Of a stretch of DNA of 64,000 nt, positions 45,841 through 53,788 are shown in pieces (within the stretch, counting starts at the first letter, position 1; each line of letters opens with the position of its first letter). Made by a program: the position numbers and the translations under genes. A model generated the notes under the pieces. The model searched no databases, was not told where the DNA came from, and saw only the letters and a list, made by a program, of their open reading frames with translations. Location: positions 211,461 to 275,460 of the forward strand of contig NZ_JBOFTR010000003.1 of NCBI RefSeq assembly GCF_051652165.1, written 5' to 3'. This DNA comes from Plesiomonas sp051652165 (GTDB lineage: Bacteria; Pseudomonadota; Gammaproteobacteria; Enterobacterales; CAMTGL01).

Positions 45841-46884
45841 TTAGTCTTCGCTAAACAGATCGCCGCCATGCATATCGATCATTTCTAACGCTTTACCACC
45901 ACCACGTGCAACACACGTGAGCGGATCTTCTGCTACTACAACCGGAATACCAGTTTCTTCAGTCAGCAAACGCTCTAAATTACGCAATAACGCACCGCCA
46001 CCGGTCAACACCATGCCACGCTCTGAAATATCAGAGGCAAGCTCCGGTGGACACTGCTCTAAAGCAACCATCACTGCAGAAACAATGCCACTTAGTGGTT
46101 CTTGCAATGCTTCGAGGATCTCATTGGAGTTCAGTGTAAAACTGCGAGGTACACCTTCTGCCAGATTACGACCACGTACTTCAATTTCTAGCACTTCATC
46201 ACCCGGATAAGCCGAGCCAATCTCATGCTTAATGCGCTCTGCCGTTGCTTCACCGATCAAAGAGCCATAGTTACGACGCACGTAATTAATAATCGCTTCA
46301 TCAAAACGATCACCACCAATACGCACAGAAGAGGAGTACACCACACCATTGAGCGAAATCACGGCAACTTCAGTAGTACCACCACCGATATCAATGACCA
46401 TAGATCCTGTTGCTTCTGATACTGGTAAACCGGCACCAATTGCAGCAGCCATCGGCTCTTCGATAAGAAAGACTTCGCGAGCACCTGCACCTAATGCCGA
46501 TTCACGTATCGCACGACGTTCAACTTGTGTTGCACCAACCGGCACACAGACTAGTACGCGTGGGCTAGGACGCATCATGCTATTACTGTGTACTTGTTTA
46601 ATGAAGTGTTGCAGCATTTTCTCTGTAACAAAGAAATCTGCAATTACCCCATCTTTCATCGGACGAATAGCCGCAATATTGCCAGGCGTACGGCCTAGCA
46701 TTTGTTTGGCCTCATGCCCGACCGCTGCTACGCTTTTAGCTGAACCTGAACGATCTTGGCGGATCGCAACCACCGATGGTTCATTCAATACAATGCCTTG
46801 CCCTTTTACATAGATCAGGGTGTTTGCGGTTCCCAAATCAATGGACAAGTCATTGGAAAACATGCCACGAAACTTTTTAAACAT
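45841..46884 (-). CDS. mreB: Rod-shape determining actin homologue MreB
   Basis: Bacterial actin that orients lateral wall synthesis. It has 347 residues and is nearly identical to E. coli MreB over its length. The phosphate-1 motif is DLGTANTLIYV (about 15-25), phosphate-2 DIGGGTTEVAV (about 165-175) and the adenosine motif LTGGGALLRNL (about 290-300). First gene of mreBCD-maf-rng-yhdP. A 234-base gap separates it from csrD upstream. Confidence 0.98.
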   Translation of the reverse strand: MFKKFRGMFSNDLSIDLGTANTLIYVKGQGIVLNEPSVVAIRQDRSGSAKSVAAVGHEAKQMLGRTPGNIAAIRPMKDGVIADFFVTEKMLQHFIKQVHSNSMMRPSPRVLVCVPVGATQVERRAIRESALGAGAREVFLIEEPMAAAIGAGLPVSEATGSMVIDIGGGTTEVAVISLNGVVYSSSVRIGGDRFDEAIINYVRRNYGSLIGEATAERIKHEIGSAYPGDEVLEIEVRGRNLAEGVPRSFTLNSNEILEALQEPLSGIVSAVMVALEQCPPELASDISERGMVLTGGGALLRNLERLLTEETGIPVVVAEDPLTCVARGGGKALEMIDMHGGDLFSED

Positions 46885-47118
46885 AACTAACGGCCAATCC
46901 TGAAAACTCTACCCGGAAAATTCGGGCTACTCTACCAACCACCACTGAGCTGCTCAAGACTACAGGGGGCTGATCACGCAATTCCGATGAGAATAATGCG
47001 GTCATCCTCACCAATCATATTTATTTCACAGACAACAGACTGATGCAGCAATGCTGTCTGACTATTTATACGCATCATCACCAACACCATTTAATAACAA
47101 TAAAGCAACAAAACACGG

Positions 47119-49056
47119 TCAGGATTGATGTCGTCGAAACGGCAGCAAACTGCGCTCTACTACCGGTTTTACCGGTGAGAATAACAGCCCTTGCCCTGCA
47201 TAAACACCTAATTTACGTAAGTTTGCCCACTCTTGCGTAGATTGTACACCTACAGCGTATAATCGTGCCGATGTTCCTGCACATGCACCAATTAAGCTAC
47301 GAACAAATAACTGATTTTCAGGTCTTTGGTGAATATTATGCACAAGACTTGGATGTAATTTAATAATATCTATCTGCAACAGCTTAATATAGAACGTATT
47401 GACCACCGTTAAACCGGCCTGATTAATCACCAGTTTACAGTCCATGCCTTTTAGAAAACGTGCTGGAGTACGTAATCTATCGATATGTTGACACAGATCA
47501 GCCTCTGCAAGTTCCAAAAATAATCGCTGCCTGATCTCTCTAGGTTGCTGCATTAGCAAATCACGCAGCCAATATTGGAACGATTTGCGCAAAAGTGCAT
47601 CAACAGTAAGGCTAATGGCAATGCCTTCGTGCACTGGCATTTTGGCGAGCAATTGAATTGCCATCAACATAATTTCACGATCAAACCGCTCGGCTAACCC
47701 TAACTGTTTGACCATCGGCATAAATTCAACTAAACGTAGCCAATTGCCTTGTTCATCGTGGATCCGTACGAATAACTCAACTTGCTCTGATGTTCCATCA
47801 CGTGTAAAAACAGTCTGCGTAAATGGGTGTAGTGCTCGTTGTGCTAATACATTCTCTAATAATGTTCGCCAGCGAACAGAACCACGGCTCGGTTGATCGT
47901 CTTGCGCAGATTTACTGCTCGCAAACCAACTATTGGTACCCTGTAAAGAGGCTGATCGTACAGCCATCTCAGCCTCATCCATCACATTTTCTAAAATGTC
48001 ACCCTGATGAAAACCGACAATACCAATAAATAAAAACGCCTCAGCATAGACCCCTTGCGGCAAAGGCAGTTGTTGTACCATTTTTAATATCTGCTCGGCT
48101 AACTGTCCTGCCTCTTTGATATTTTGCTGCGGTAAAATAGCAGCAAAATCACCATCAAAATAACGGGCTAATAAACCATTTGGAATACGCAGTACAAACG
48201 TTGAGAGTTGAGCAACCAAGTCTTGAATCAATGTATCGGCGACTTTATCACTCAAATCATGGCGTAATACATCAATATCGGCCAAACGCACGACCATCAC
48301 ACTGCCTTGACTGTCAGGCTCATCCAATAAGGCAGAGAGCTGATTATCAAAAAACATGCGATTAGAGACACCGGTCAGTTGATCTAAAAACGTATGCGAA
48401 CGAATAAAGGTATCGAAACGGCTACGCTCTTGACGTGCATCTTGTAGTTCTGCGATTAATCTGTCGAGCACTATACTGGCCGACTGTGGCCATTCACGGA
48501 GATCCCGTTGGGGTATATCTTCAATCCCTTTGCTTAAAATTAATCTTGCCCTATCTTCAAGGATCTCTGCACCAATAAGTTGTTCACGCAGCCAATGTAA
48601 ACCCACAATCAGCCCGATAAGTACCAAACCTATTGCCAGTGAAATTGAGGACATTGAGACAATAGAGTAAGTGTAATCCACCAGCGGATCGGCTGCCGTA
48701 ATATTCACGATAAAACCTGGTTCAAGTAGCAGTGGATAACGATAGTGTACTAATAGATCATCAGGGAGGTGGGGTTGACTCTCACCCTGATATTGATAAA
48801 CAACATGATCGCCATTTGCAATAATTAAGGAGTGAACTTGTGCGGCCAACAATATCGGAGGCAACCAATTTTTAAGATCCTCAGCACCTTGCTCGTGGAT
48901 TTTTTGATCAACTACCGTCACGACTGTTTGCCAACGATGGCTGATCTGATCTTCAGCAAGCCGCTGAAAACCAATTGTACCGCCAATTAGCATCACAACG
49001 ACGGCTAAACCGACAAATGAGGTTACAAATGCCACAAACCGAGTGGTAAAACGCAT
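47119..49056 (-). CDS. csrD: CsrD, degenerate GGDEF-EAL regulator of CsrB/CsrC turnover
   Basis: Inner-membrane protein that in E. coli targets the small RNAs CsrB/CsrC to RNase E and does not act on cyclic-di-GMP. It has 645 residues. Two N-terminal transmembrane helices (about 9-29 and 133-156) bracket a periplasmic part. The GGDEF site reads FDGDF (300-304), and the EAL site ELF (426-428), equivalent to the HRSDF and ELM of E. coli CsrD, so neither should be catalytic. It lies upstream of mreB as in E. coli. Confidence 0.94.
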   Translation of the reverse strand: MRFTTRFVAFVTSFVGLAVVVMLIGGTIGFQRLAEDQISHRWQTVVTVVDQKIHEQGAEDLKNWLPPILLAAQVHSLIIANGDHVVYQYQGESQPHLPDDLLVHYRYPLLLEPGFIVNITAADPLVDYTYSIVSMSSISLAIGLVLIGLIVGLHWLREQLIGAEILEDRARLILSKGIEDIPQRDLREWPQSASIVLDRLIAELQDARQERSRFDTFIRSHTFLDQLTGVSNRMFFDNQLSALLDEPDSQGSVMVVRLADIDVLRHDLSDKVADTLIQDLVAQLSTFVLRIPNGLLARYFDGDFAAILPQQNIKEAGQLAEQILKMVQQLPLPQGVYAEAFLFIGIVGFHQGDILENVMDEAEMAVRSASLQGTNSWFASSKSAQDDQPSRGSVRWRTLLENVLAQRALHPFTQTVFTRDGTSEQVELFVRIHDEQGNWLRLVEFMPMVKQLGLAERFDREIMLMAIQLLAKMPVHEGIAISLTVDALLRKSFQYWLRDLLMQQPREIRQRLFLELAEADLCQHIDRLRTPARFLKGMDCKLVINQAGLTVVNTFYIKLLQIDIIKLHPSLVHNIHQRPENQLFVRSLIGACAGTSARLYAVGVQSTQEWANLRKLGVYAGQGLLFSPVKPVVERSLLPFRRHQS

Positions 49057-49292
49057 CCTTGTTCTTCCCTATCTGGGTGTATAGGCGTGTGTTATTGCTA
49101 AAATAAACAATATTTAGCAAACCATAGGCAACACTGCATCAGAGAGCAAATAACTGCAAGAGTCTATTCCCACGATAGCACGATCTGTACTGTCATTATT
49201 GTGCAGCAAACACGCGCCTTTCTCTAGGATTACTCACAATAGAGAGTAGATATTCTTCTTATGTTATGAAATTTGGATTTTTATGCATAAAA
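49057..49292. other. Divergent csrD/acuI region with an 8-bp inverted repeat
   Basis: No gene is seen. TTGCTAAA (49095-49102) and TTTAGCAA (49113-49120) are perfect inverted arms with 10 bases between, 39-64 bases upstream of the csrD ATG. Spacing and arm length suit a dimeric regulator's site, but none is identified. Confidence 0.5.
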
Positions 49293-49320
49293 TTGCCGGT
49301 TGCTGGTATTGAATTATACA
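49293..49320 (+). promoter_or_regulatory. Probable promoter of acuI
   Basis: TTGCCG (49293-49298), 16-base spacer, TATACA (49315-49320), with the acuI ATG about 36 bases downstream. Confidence 0.5.
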
Positions 49321-49356
49321 GTAATGACCTTTTCCTTTATCCAGAGAGTTTCTTGT

Positions 49357-50337
49357 ATGAAAGCCCTTATCCTTGAGCAAAGCCAACAGAGCACATACGC
49401 AACGGTTACCCATGTTGATAGTGCTTTTTTACCTGAGCAAAGTGTCACAGTGCACATTCACTGGTCTTCTTTAAACTATAAAGATGCTCTCGCCATCACT
49501 GGCAAAGGAAAAATTATTCGTCAATTTCCAATGATCCCAGGGATTGATTTTGCAGGCACAGTCGTCAAATCAGCCGATACTCGTTATCAAATTGGCGATA
49601 ACGTTGTGCTAACAGGATGGGGTGTTGGTGAGCAGCACTGTGGTGGATTGGCCGAACAAGCATCTGTCGATGCTCACTGGCTCGTACCGTTACACACAAA
49701 CCTCAGTGAACGAAATGCCATGATTATTGGTACCGCAGGGCTCACTGCGATGTTATCGGTTATGGCACTTGAGCAAGGGGGGGTAACCCCTGAACACGGT
49801 GAAATTCTGGTCACAGGATCGAGTGGTGGAGTCGGCAGTGTTGCTGTGCAACTGCTCAGTTTACTTGGCTATCGCGTTGTAGCCGCTACGGGGCGCTTAG
49901 ATAATTATGCCTATTTACATGCCCTTGGTGCACACCGAATAATCACACGTGAAACACTCACTATGGCTTCTCGTCCATTAGAGAAACAGTGCTGGGCAGG
50001 TGCAATTGATACCGTTGGTTCATCTACATTAGCTAGCGTACTGGCACAAATGCAATATGGCGCAACAGTTGCCGCCTGTGGGCTCGCAGGTGGTGCTGAT
50101 TTATCTACCTCGGTGATGCCTTTTATTTTACGTAATGTCCGCTTACAAGGTGTTGATTCTGTCAATGCGCCTTACACCTTGCGCACAGAGGCTTGGAATC
50201 GTTTAGCTCAACTGCTCCCCCCTGCTTTTTACGCAAAAGTGGCGCATGAAATTACGCTAGAACAAGTGCCTGAATATGCCGCGTTGCTCTTAGCAAACCA
50301 AATTACTGGTCGGGTATTAGTGAATATTCTTAAATAG
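49357..50337 (+). CDS. acuI: Acryloyl-CoA reductase AcuI (YhdH-type MDR oxidoreductase)
   Basis: NADPH-dependent medium-chain reductase; this family reduces acryloyl-CoA to propionyl-CoA and removes toxic acryloyl-CoA. The frame opens at 49300, but ATG 49357 with AGAGAG 8 bases upstream gives MKALILEQ and 326 residues (E. coli 324). The cofactor loop is VTGSSGGVGSVAVQLLSLLGY (about 151-171), and SSLNYKDALAITGKGKI (about 40-56) is the conserved N-terminal part. No zinc-binding cysteine set is seen, as expected for this branch. It lies ahead of aroQ-accBC. Confidence 0.94.
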   Translation: MKALILEQSQQSTYATVTHVDSAFLPEQSVTVHIHWSSLNYKDALAITGKGKIIRQFPMIPGIDFAGTVVKSADTRYQIGDNVVLTGWGVGEQHCGGLAEQASVDAHWLVPLHTNLSERNAMIIGTAGLTAMLSVMALEQGGVTPEHGEILVTGSSGGVGSVAVQLLSLLGYRVVAATGRLDNYAYLHALGAHRIITRETLTMASRPLEKQCWAGAIDTVGSSTLASVLAQMQYGATVAACGLAGGADLSTSVMPFILRNVRLQGVDSVNAPYTLRTEAWNRLAQLLPPAFYAKVAHEITLEQVPEYAALLLANQITGRVLVNILK

Positions 50338-50482
50338 TGGGTAAATGATACACGTAACAAAAAACACTGTGTTTTATATAAGCTCAACATCAGTGTAATA
50401 TAATCAACATATATTGCGCTATATCAACGAATATGCTGTGCAATCATTTACAATTGTCACCATTAAGTCAGTTTGATTTTAT

Positions 50483-50508
50483 CGGAGGTTATTTGCCTCC
50501 GTTTTTTT
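50483..50508 (+). terminator. Intrinsic terminator 145 bases after acuI
   Basis: CGGAGG (50483-50488), loop TTATTTG, CCTCCG (50496-50501), then TTTTTTT. A strong Rho-independent shape. It ends either acuI's long 3' UTR or a separate short RNA starting near 50411. Confidence 0.9.
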
Positions 50509-50949
50509 CCCTGCGTAACTCTGATTACTCTCTTCTCACATGACCAAGCGGTTGTTTTCAATACCCTCTGATAAACGTTATCTACACAGCATATAAACTA
50601 CGTATTGCTCAATGCCATTGACCAATATAAACAGTGGATAAATATAGATAGCCAATACAATTTAACAAAATTGTTGGGTTGAGTTTATTTGCACAATAAA
50701 AATAAACAGTGCACTTTCAATAGGATAATACTTATTACCCAACGTACTGTATGTATTTTAAATACAAAAACACCAATGCATGCCAATCTGCACGATAATA
50801 CATTTTTATGCGTATTTTTCAGCAGTATTACCCGACCTACGATCCGCTATTGCTCTCTATTTTGGAATGACACGTCCTTTACTCCTTGTTGTTATTTTGT
50901 GATCAACGTGGCTAACAGACACGAAGAGCATGTCAGCGTAAAACTGCGA

Positions 50950-50969
50950 ATTAGAGTTTTAACTCTAAT
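50950..50969. repeat. Palindrome ATTAGAGTT-TT-AACTCTAAT upstream of aroQ
   Basis: Perfect 9-bp arms with a 2-base centre, about 180 bases upstream of the aroQ start. It has the form of a dimeric repressor site; the regulator is not identified. Confidence 0.6.
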
Positions 50970-51030
50970 CATTATCGGAGCATCTTCGCTGATAAGACCA
51001 GTATTTTGCTGCCAATTGAGCCGATATCAT

Positions 51031-51074
51031 TATAATGTTCACATTACTCACGACTTAAACGTGTACTTACACGT
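51031..51074 (+). promoter_or_regulatory. Possible aroQ-accBC promoter with an operator-like palindrome
   Basis: TATAAT at 51031-51036 (weak -35) would start transcription near 51043. The palindrome ACGTGTA-CT-TACACGT (51059-51074) lies about 16 bases into the transcript, a common repressor position. The regulator is unknown. Confidence 0.4.
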
Positions 51075-51146
51075 CTAATCTGGTATATCCACGTAAATCA
51101 GCGTATTTTGTTCTATCACTGCATGTTTGCTGGAGAAGTCAGCATA

Positions 51147-51590
51147 ATGGCGCAACATCGTCGTATATTGCTCTTAAATGGCCCAAACCTTAATTTACTT
51201 GGATTACGGGAGCCGACACACTATGGTTCGCGCACGCTTGCGCAAATTGTTACGCATATCAGTGTAATAGCAGCCCAAGCTGATGTTCAGCTCACTCACT
51301 TCCAATCAAATTCTGAAGTGGCACTGATAGAGCAGATCCACCAAGCGCACGGTGAACAAGACTTTATCCTGATTAATCCAGCAGCATTCACGCATACGAG
51401 CGTAGCTCTACGTGATGCTCTGCTTGGCGTTGCAATTCCCTTTATTGAGATCCACTTGTCCAACGTACATGCTCGTGAACCGTTCCGACATCACTCTTAT
51501 TTGTCTGATATCGCCGTCGGTGTGATTTGCGGTTTAGGGGCTGATGGGTACGAGTTTGCGCTACATGCGGCTATCCGCCGTCTGTCATAA
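51147..51590 (+). CDS. aroQ: Type II 3-dehydroquinate dehydratase AroQ
   Basis: Dodecameric shikimate-pathway enzyme that dehydrates 3-dehydroquinate; unrelated to the type I AroD of E. coli. The ATG at 51147 with GGAGAAG 8 bases upstream gives 147 residues, typical of the family; the frame's earlier opening lacks these. LLLNGPNLNLLGLREPTHYG (about 7-26) contains the catalytic Tyr/Arg loop, FILINPAAFTHTSVALRDAL holds Asn and His of the active site, and IEIHLSNVHAREPFRHHS (about 99-116) is the second half. It is 27 bases ahead of accB. Confidence 0.96.
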   Translation: MAQHRRILLLNGPNLNLLGLREPTHYGSRTLAQIVTHISVIAAQADVQLTHFQSNSEVALIEQIHQAHGEQDFILINPAAFTHTSVALRDALLGVAIPFIEIHLSNVHAREPFRHHSYLSDIAVGVICGLGADGYEFALHAAIRRLS

Positions 51591-51617
51591 AATTAACAAC
51601 ACTACGGAACCACGCTA

Positions 51618-52067
51618 ATGGATATTCGTAAAATTAAAAAATTGATTGAATTGGTTGAAGAGTCAGGTATTTCTGAGCTGGAAATTTCAGAAGGTGAAGA
51701 GTCTGTTCGCATTAGCCGTAATATCACGACAGTGCCAATGACACATTACGCACCTGCACCAACCTTTCAAGCACCGGTTGCACCTGTCACTCCGTCTATC
51801 GAGCCGATTGCTCCTGTTGTTACTGCGGTCTCTGGCCATACAGTACGTTCACCGATGGTAGGAACGTTCTATCGCACACCAAGCCCTGATGCAAAAGCCT
51901 TCATCGAAGTGGGTCAAACCGTCGCGGTTGGCGATCCTCTGTGCATCGTTGAAGCGATGAAAATGATGAACCAAATTGAATCTGACAAAGCGGGTGTAGT
52001 AAAAGCAATTCTGGTCGAAAGCGGTCAACCAGTGGAATTTGATGCACCTCTGGTTATCATCGAATAA
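51618..52067 (+). CDS. accB: Biotin carboxyl carrier protein of acetyl-CoA carboxylase
   Basis: Carries biotin between the carboxylase and transferase halves of acetyl-CoA carboxylase. It has 149 residues. MDIRKIKKLIELVEESGISELEISEG is the conserved N-terminal helix, a Pro/Ala-rich linker spans about 40-75, and the biotinylated Lys115 lies in EAMKMMNQIES. The thumb region SPDAKAFIEVGQ is also present. In E. coli AccB represses its own operon. Confidence 0.98.
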   Translation: MDIRKIKKLIELVEESGISELEISEGEESVRISRNITTVPMTHYAPAPTFQAPVAPVTPSIEPIAPVVTAVSGHTVRSPMVGTFYRTPSPDAKAFIEVGQTVAVGDPLCIVEAMKMMNQIESDKAGVVKAILVESGQPVEFDAPLVIIE

Positions 52068-52079
52068 CGAGGAGTGGCC

Positions 52080-53423
52080 ATGTTAGATAAAATTGTTATT
52101 GCAAACCGTGGCGAAATTGCGCTGCGGATTTTGCGTGCATGTAAAGAGCTTGGTATTAAAACCGTAGCCGTACACTCAACGGCAGATCGCGAGCTAAAAC
52201 ATGTCTTGTTGGCTGATGAAACAGTTTGTATCGGCCCCCCCCCCTCAACAAAAAGCTACTTGAATGCACCTGCTATTATTGCTGCCGCTGAAATTACAGG
52301 TGCAGTAGCCATTCATCCTGGTTACGGCTTTTTAGCAGAAAATGCTGATTTTGCTGAACAAGTAGAAAACTCTGGCTTTATCTTCATCGGGCCACGCGCA
52401 GAAACTATTCGCTTAATGGGGGATAAAGTCTCTGCTATCAATGCCATGAAATCTGCCGGTGTACCTTGTGTTCCGGGCTCTGATGGGCCACTTGGTGATG
52501 ATATGGATAAAAACAAAACCATTGCCAAGCGCATTGGTTATCCTATCATTGTCAAAGCTTCTGGCGGTGGCGGTGGTCGTGGCATGCGCGTTGTACGCAG
52601 TGAAAAAGAGTTGGCACAATCAATTACCATGACCCGTTTAGAAGCCAAAGCGGCCTTCAATAACGACATGGTTTACATGGAAAAATATTTAGAAAATCCA
52701 CGCCATATCGAAATCCAAATTCTTGCTGATGGTCAAGGGCATGCCGTTTATATGGCAGAGCGCGACTGTTCTATGCAACGCCGCCATCAAAAAGTGGTTG
52801 AAGAAGCACCAGCACCCGGTATCACCCCTGAGGTTCGCCGCAATATCGGTGAACGCTGCACGAAAGCGTGTATCGAAATTGGGTATCGTGGGGCAGGCAC
52901 ATTTGAGTTTTTGTATGAAAACGGCGAGTTTTATTTCATCGAAATGAATACCCGTATTCAGGTTGAACATACCATCACAGAGATGATTACTGGTGTTGAT
53001 CTGATTAAAGAGCAATTACGTATTGCTGCAGGTATGCCACTCTCTATTCAACAATCTGATGTGCATGTACATGGCCACGCGATGGAGTGCCGTATTAACG
53101 CCGAAGATCCAGAGACCTTTTTACCGTCCCCCGGTAAAATTACCCACTTCCACTCTCCGGGCGGTTTTGGTGTACGTTGGGAGTCTCATATCTACACCGG
53201 TTATACTGTACCTCCATATTATGATTCCATGATTGGCAAACTGATTACCTACGGCGAAACGCGTGAAATCGCTATTGCACGTATGCGTAACGCACTGTCT
53301 GAAACCATTATTGATGGGATCAAAACCAATATTAGCTTGCAAGAGCGTATTATGGCCGATGAGCATTTTCAGCAAGGTGGAACGAACATCCACTACTTGG
53401 AAAAGAAACTCGGTTTACAATAA
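52080..53423 (+). CDS. accC: Biotin carboxylase AccC
   Basis: ATP-grasp enzyme that carboxylates biotin on AccB. I chose ATG 52080 (GAGGAG upstream) over the GTG at 52074, giving MLDKIVIANRGEIALRIL as in E. coli and 447 residues. The ATP-binding Gly-rich loop KASGGGGGRGM lies near 159-169; active-site residues are in MERDCSMQRRHQKVVEEAPAP (about 226) and NTRIQVEHTITE (about 290-301). An uninterrupted run of 10 C occurs at 52235-52244 (Pro53-55), unusual in an essential gene. Confidence 0.98.
   Translation: MLDKIVIANRGEIALRILRACKELGIKTVAVHSTADRELKHVLLADETVCIGPPPSTKSYLNAPAIIAAAEITGAVAIHPGYGFLAENADFAEQVENSGFIFIGPRAETIRLMGDKVSAINAMKSAGVPCVPGSDGPLGDDMDKNKTIAKRIGYPIIVKASGGGGGRGMRVVRSEKELAQSITMTRLEAKAAFNNDMVYMEKYLENPRHIEIQILADGQGHAVYMAERDCSMQRRHQKVVEEAPAPGITPEVRRNIGERCTKACIEIGYRGAGTFEFLYENGEFYFIEMNTRIQVEHTITEMITGVDLIKEQLRIAAGMPLSIQQSDVHVHGHAMECRINAEDPETFLPSPGKITHFHSPGGFGVRWESHIYTGYTVPPYYDSMIGKLITYGETREIAIARMRNALSETIIDGIKTNISLQERIMADEHFQQGGTNIHYLEKKLGLQ
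52235..52244 (+). repeat. Homopolymer run of ten C in accC
   Basis: Ten consecutive C encode Gly-Pro-Pro-Pro (residues 52-55). Slippage here would frameshift an essential enzyme early in the gene. Confidence 0.9.
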
Positions 53424-53441
53424 AACGCCTTTATCGCTATC

Positions 53442-53471
53442 AAAGCCGGAGATTATTCCGGCTTTTTTTTT
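53442..53471 (+). terminator. Terminator of accBC
   Basis: AAAGCCGGA (53442-53450) pairs with TCCGGCTTT, and nine T follow. It lies 20 bases after the accC stop. Confidence 0.92.
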
Positions 53472-53491
53472 ATCCCTTTCATAATCTGCGC

Positions 53492-53497
53492 TACAAT
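53492..53497 (+). promoter_or_regulatory. -10 box of a possible yhdT-panF promoter
   Basis: TACAAT about 45 bases before the yhdT start and after the accBC terminator. The -35 region (TTTATC at 17 bases) is weak. Confidence 0.4.
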
Positions 53498-53542
53498 TGC
53501 CGCCTTTTTTTAATGTTAGCTGTGATGGAGGCATTGCGGATC

Positions 53543-53788
53543 ATGCATGATCATCGCTTCAAGCAAGCTCACCGTGAAGCGCGCTGGGCATTATGGCTCA
53601 CAATAGCCTACCTTGTTTGCTGGTCACTGTTGGCCTATTTACCCAACAATCAACTTGGCATTACTGGCTTACCGCACTGGTTTGAAATGGCTTGTTTGCT
53701 ACTGCCGCTGGTTTTTATTCTATTGTGCGGATTAATGGTAAAGCATATTTATCGTGATATTTCACTGGAGAGTACAGATGAAGAGTGA
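53543..53788 (+). CDS. yhdT: YhdT family small membrane protein (DUF997)
   Basis: Small inner-membrane protein of unknown function, found beside panF in E. coli too. The frame opens at 53513, but ATG 53543 gives MHDHRFKQAHREARWALWL, aligned with E. coli YhdT (80 residues), for about 81 residues here. Two transmembrane helices (about 16-35 and 50-70), with HWFEMACLLLPLVFILLCGLMVK well conserved. It overlaps panF by 11 bases. The paired small-plus-large arrangement resembles solute:sodium symporters that have a DUF997-like partner, which is inference. Confidence 0.9.
   Translation: MHDHRFKQAHREARWALWLTIAYLVCWSLLAYLPNNQLGITGLPHWFEMACLLLPLVFILLCGLMVKHIYRDISLESTDEE

Larger units (their letters stand above)
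50338..51146. other. 809-bp non-coding interval between acuI and aroQ
   Basis: AT-rich with no supported gene. It contains a TATAAT at 50399-50404, an intrinsic terminator at 50483-50508, a palindrome at 50950-50969, a TATAAT at 51031-51036 and a palindrome at 51059-51074. The one open frame (50689-51078, TTG start) has an unusual composition and no recognisable family, so I do not call it. E. coli accBC also has a long, regulated upstream leader, which may be the closest parallel. Confidence 0.6.

Noticed and set aside
50689..51078. 129-codon open frame with TTG start in the acuI-aroQ gap
   Set aside because: No Shine-Dalgarno, no recognisable domain, an odd Cys/His/Tyr-rich composition, and AT-rich intergenic-like sequence.
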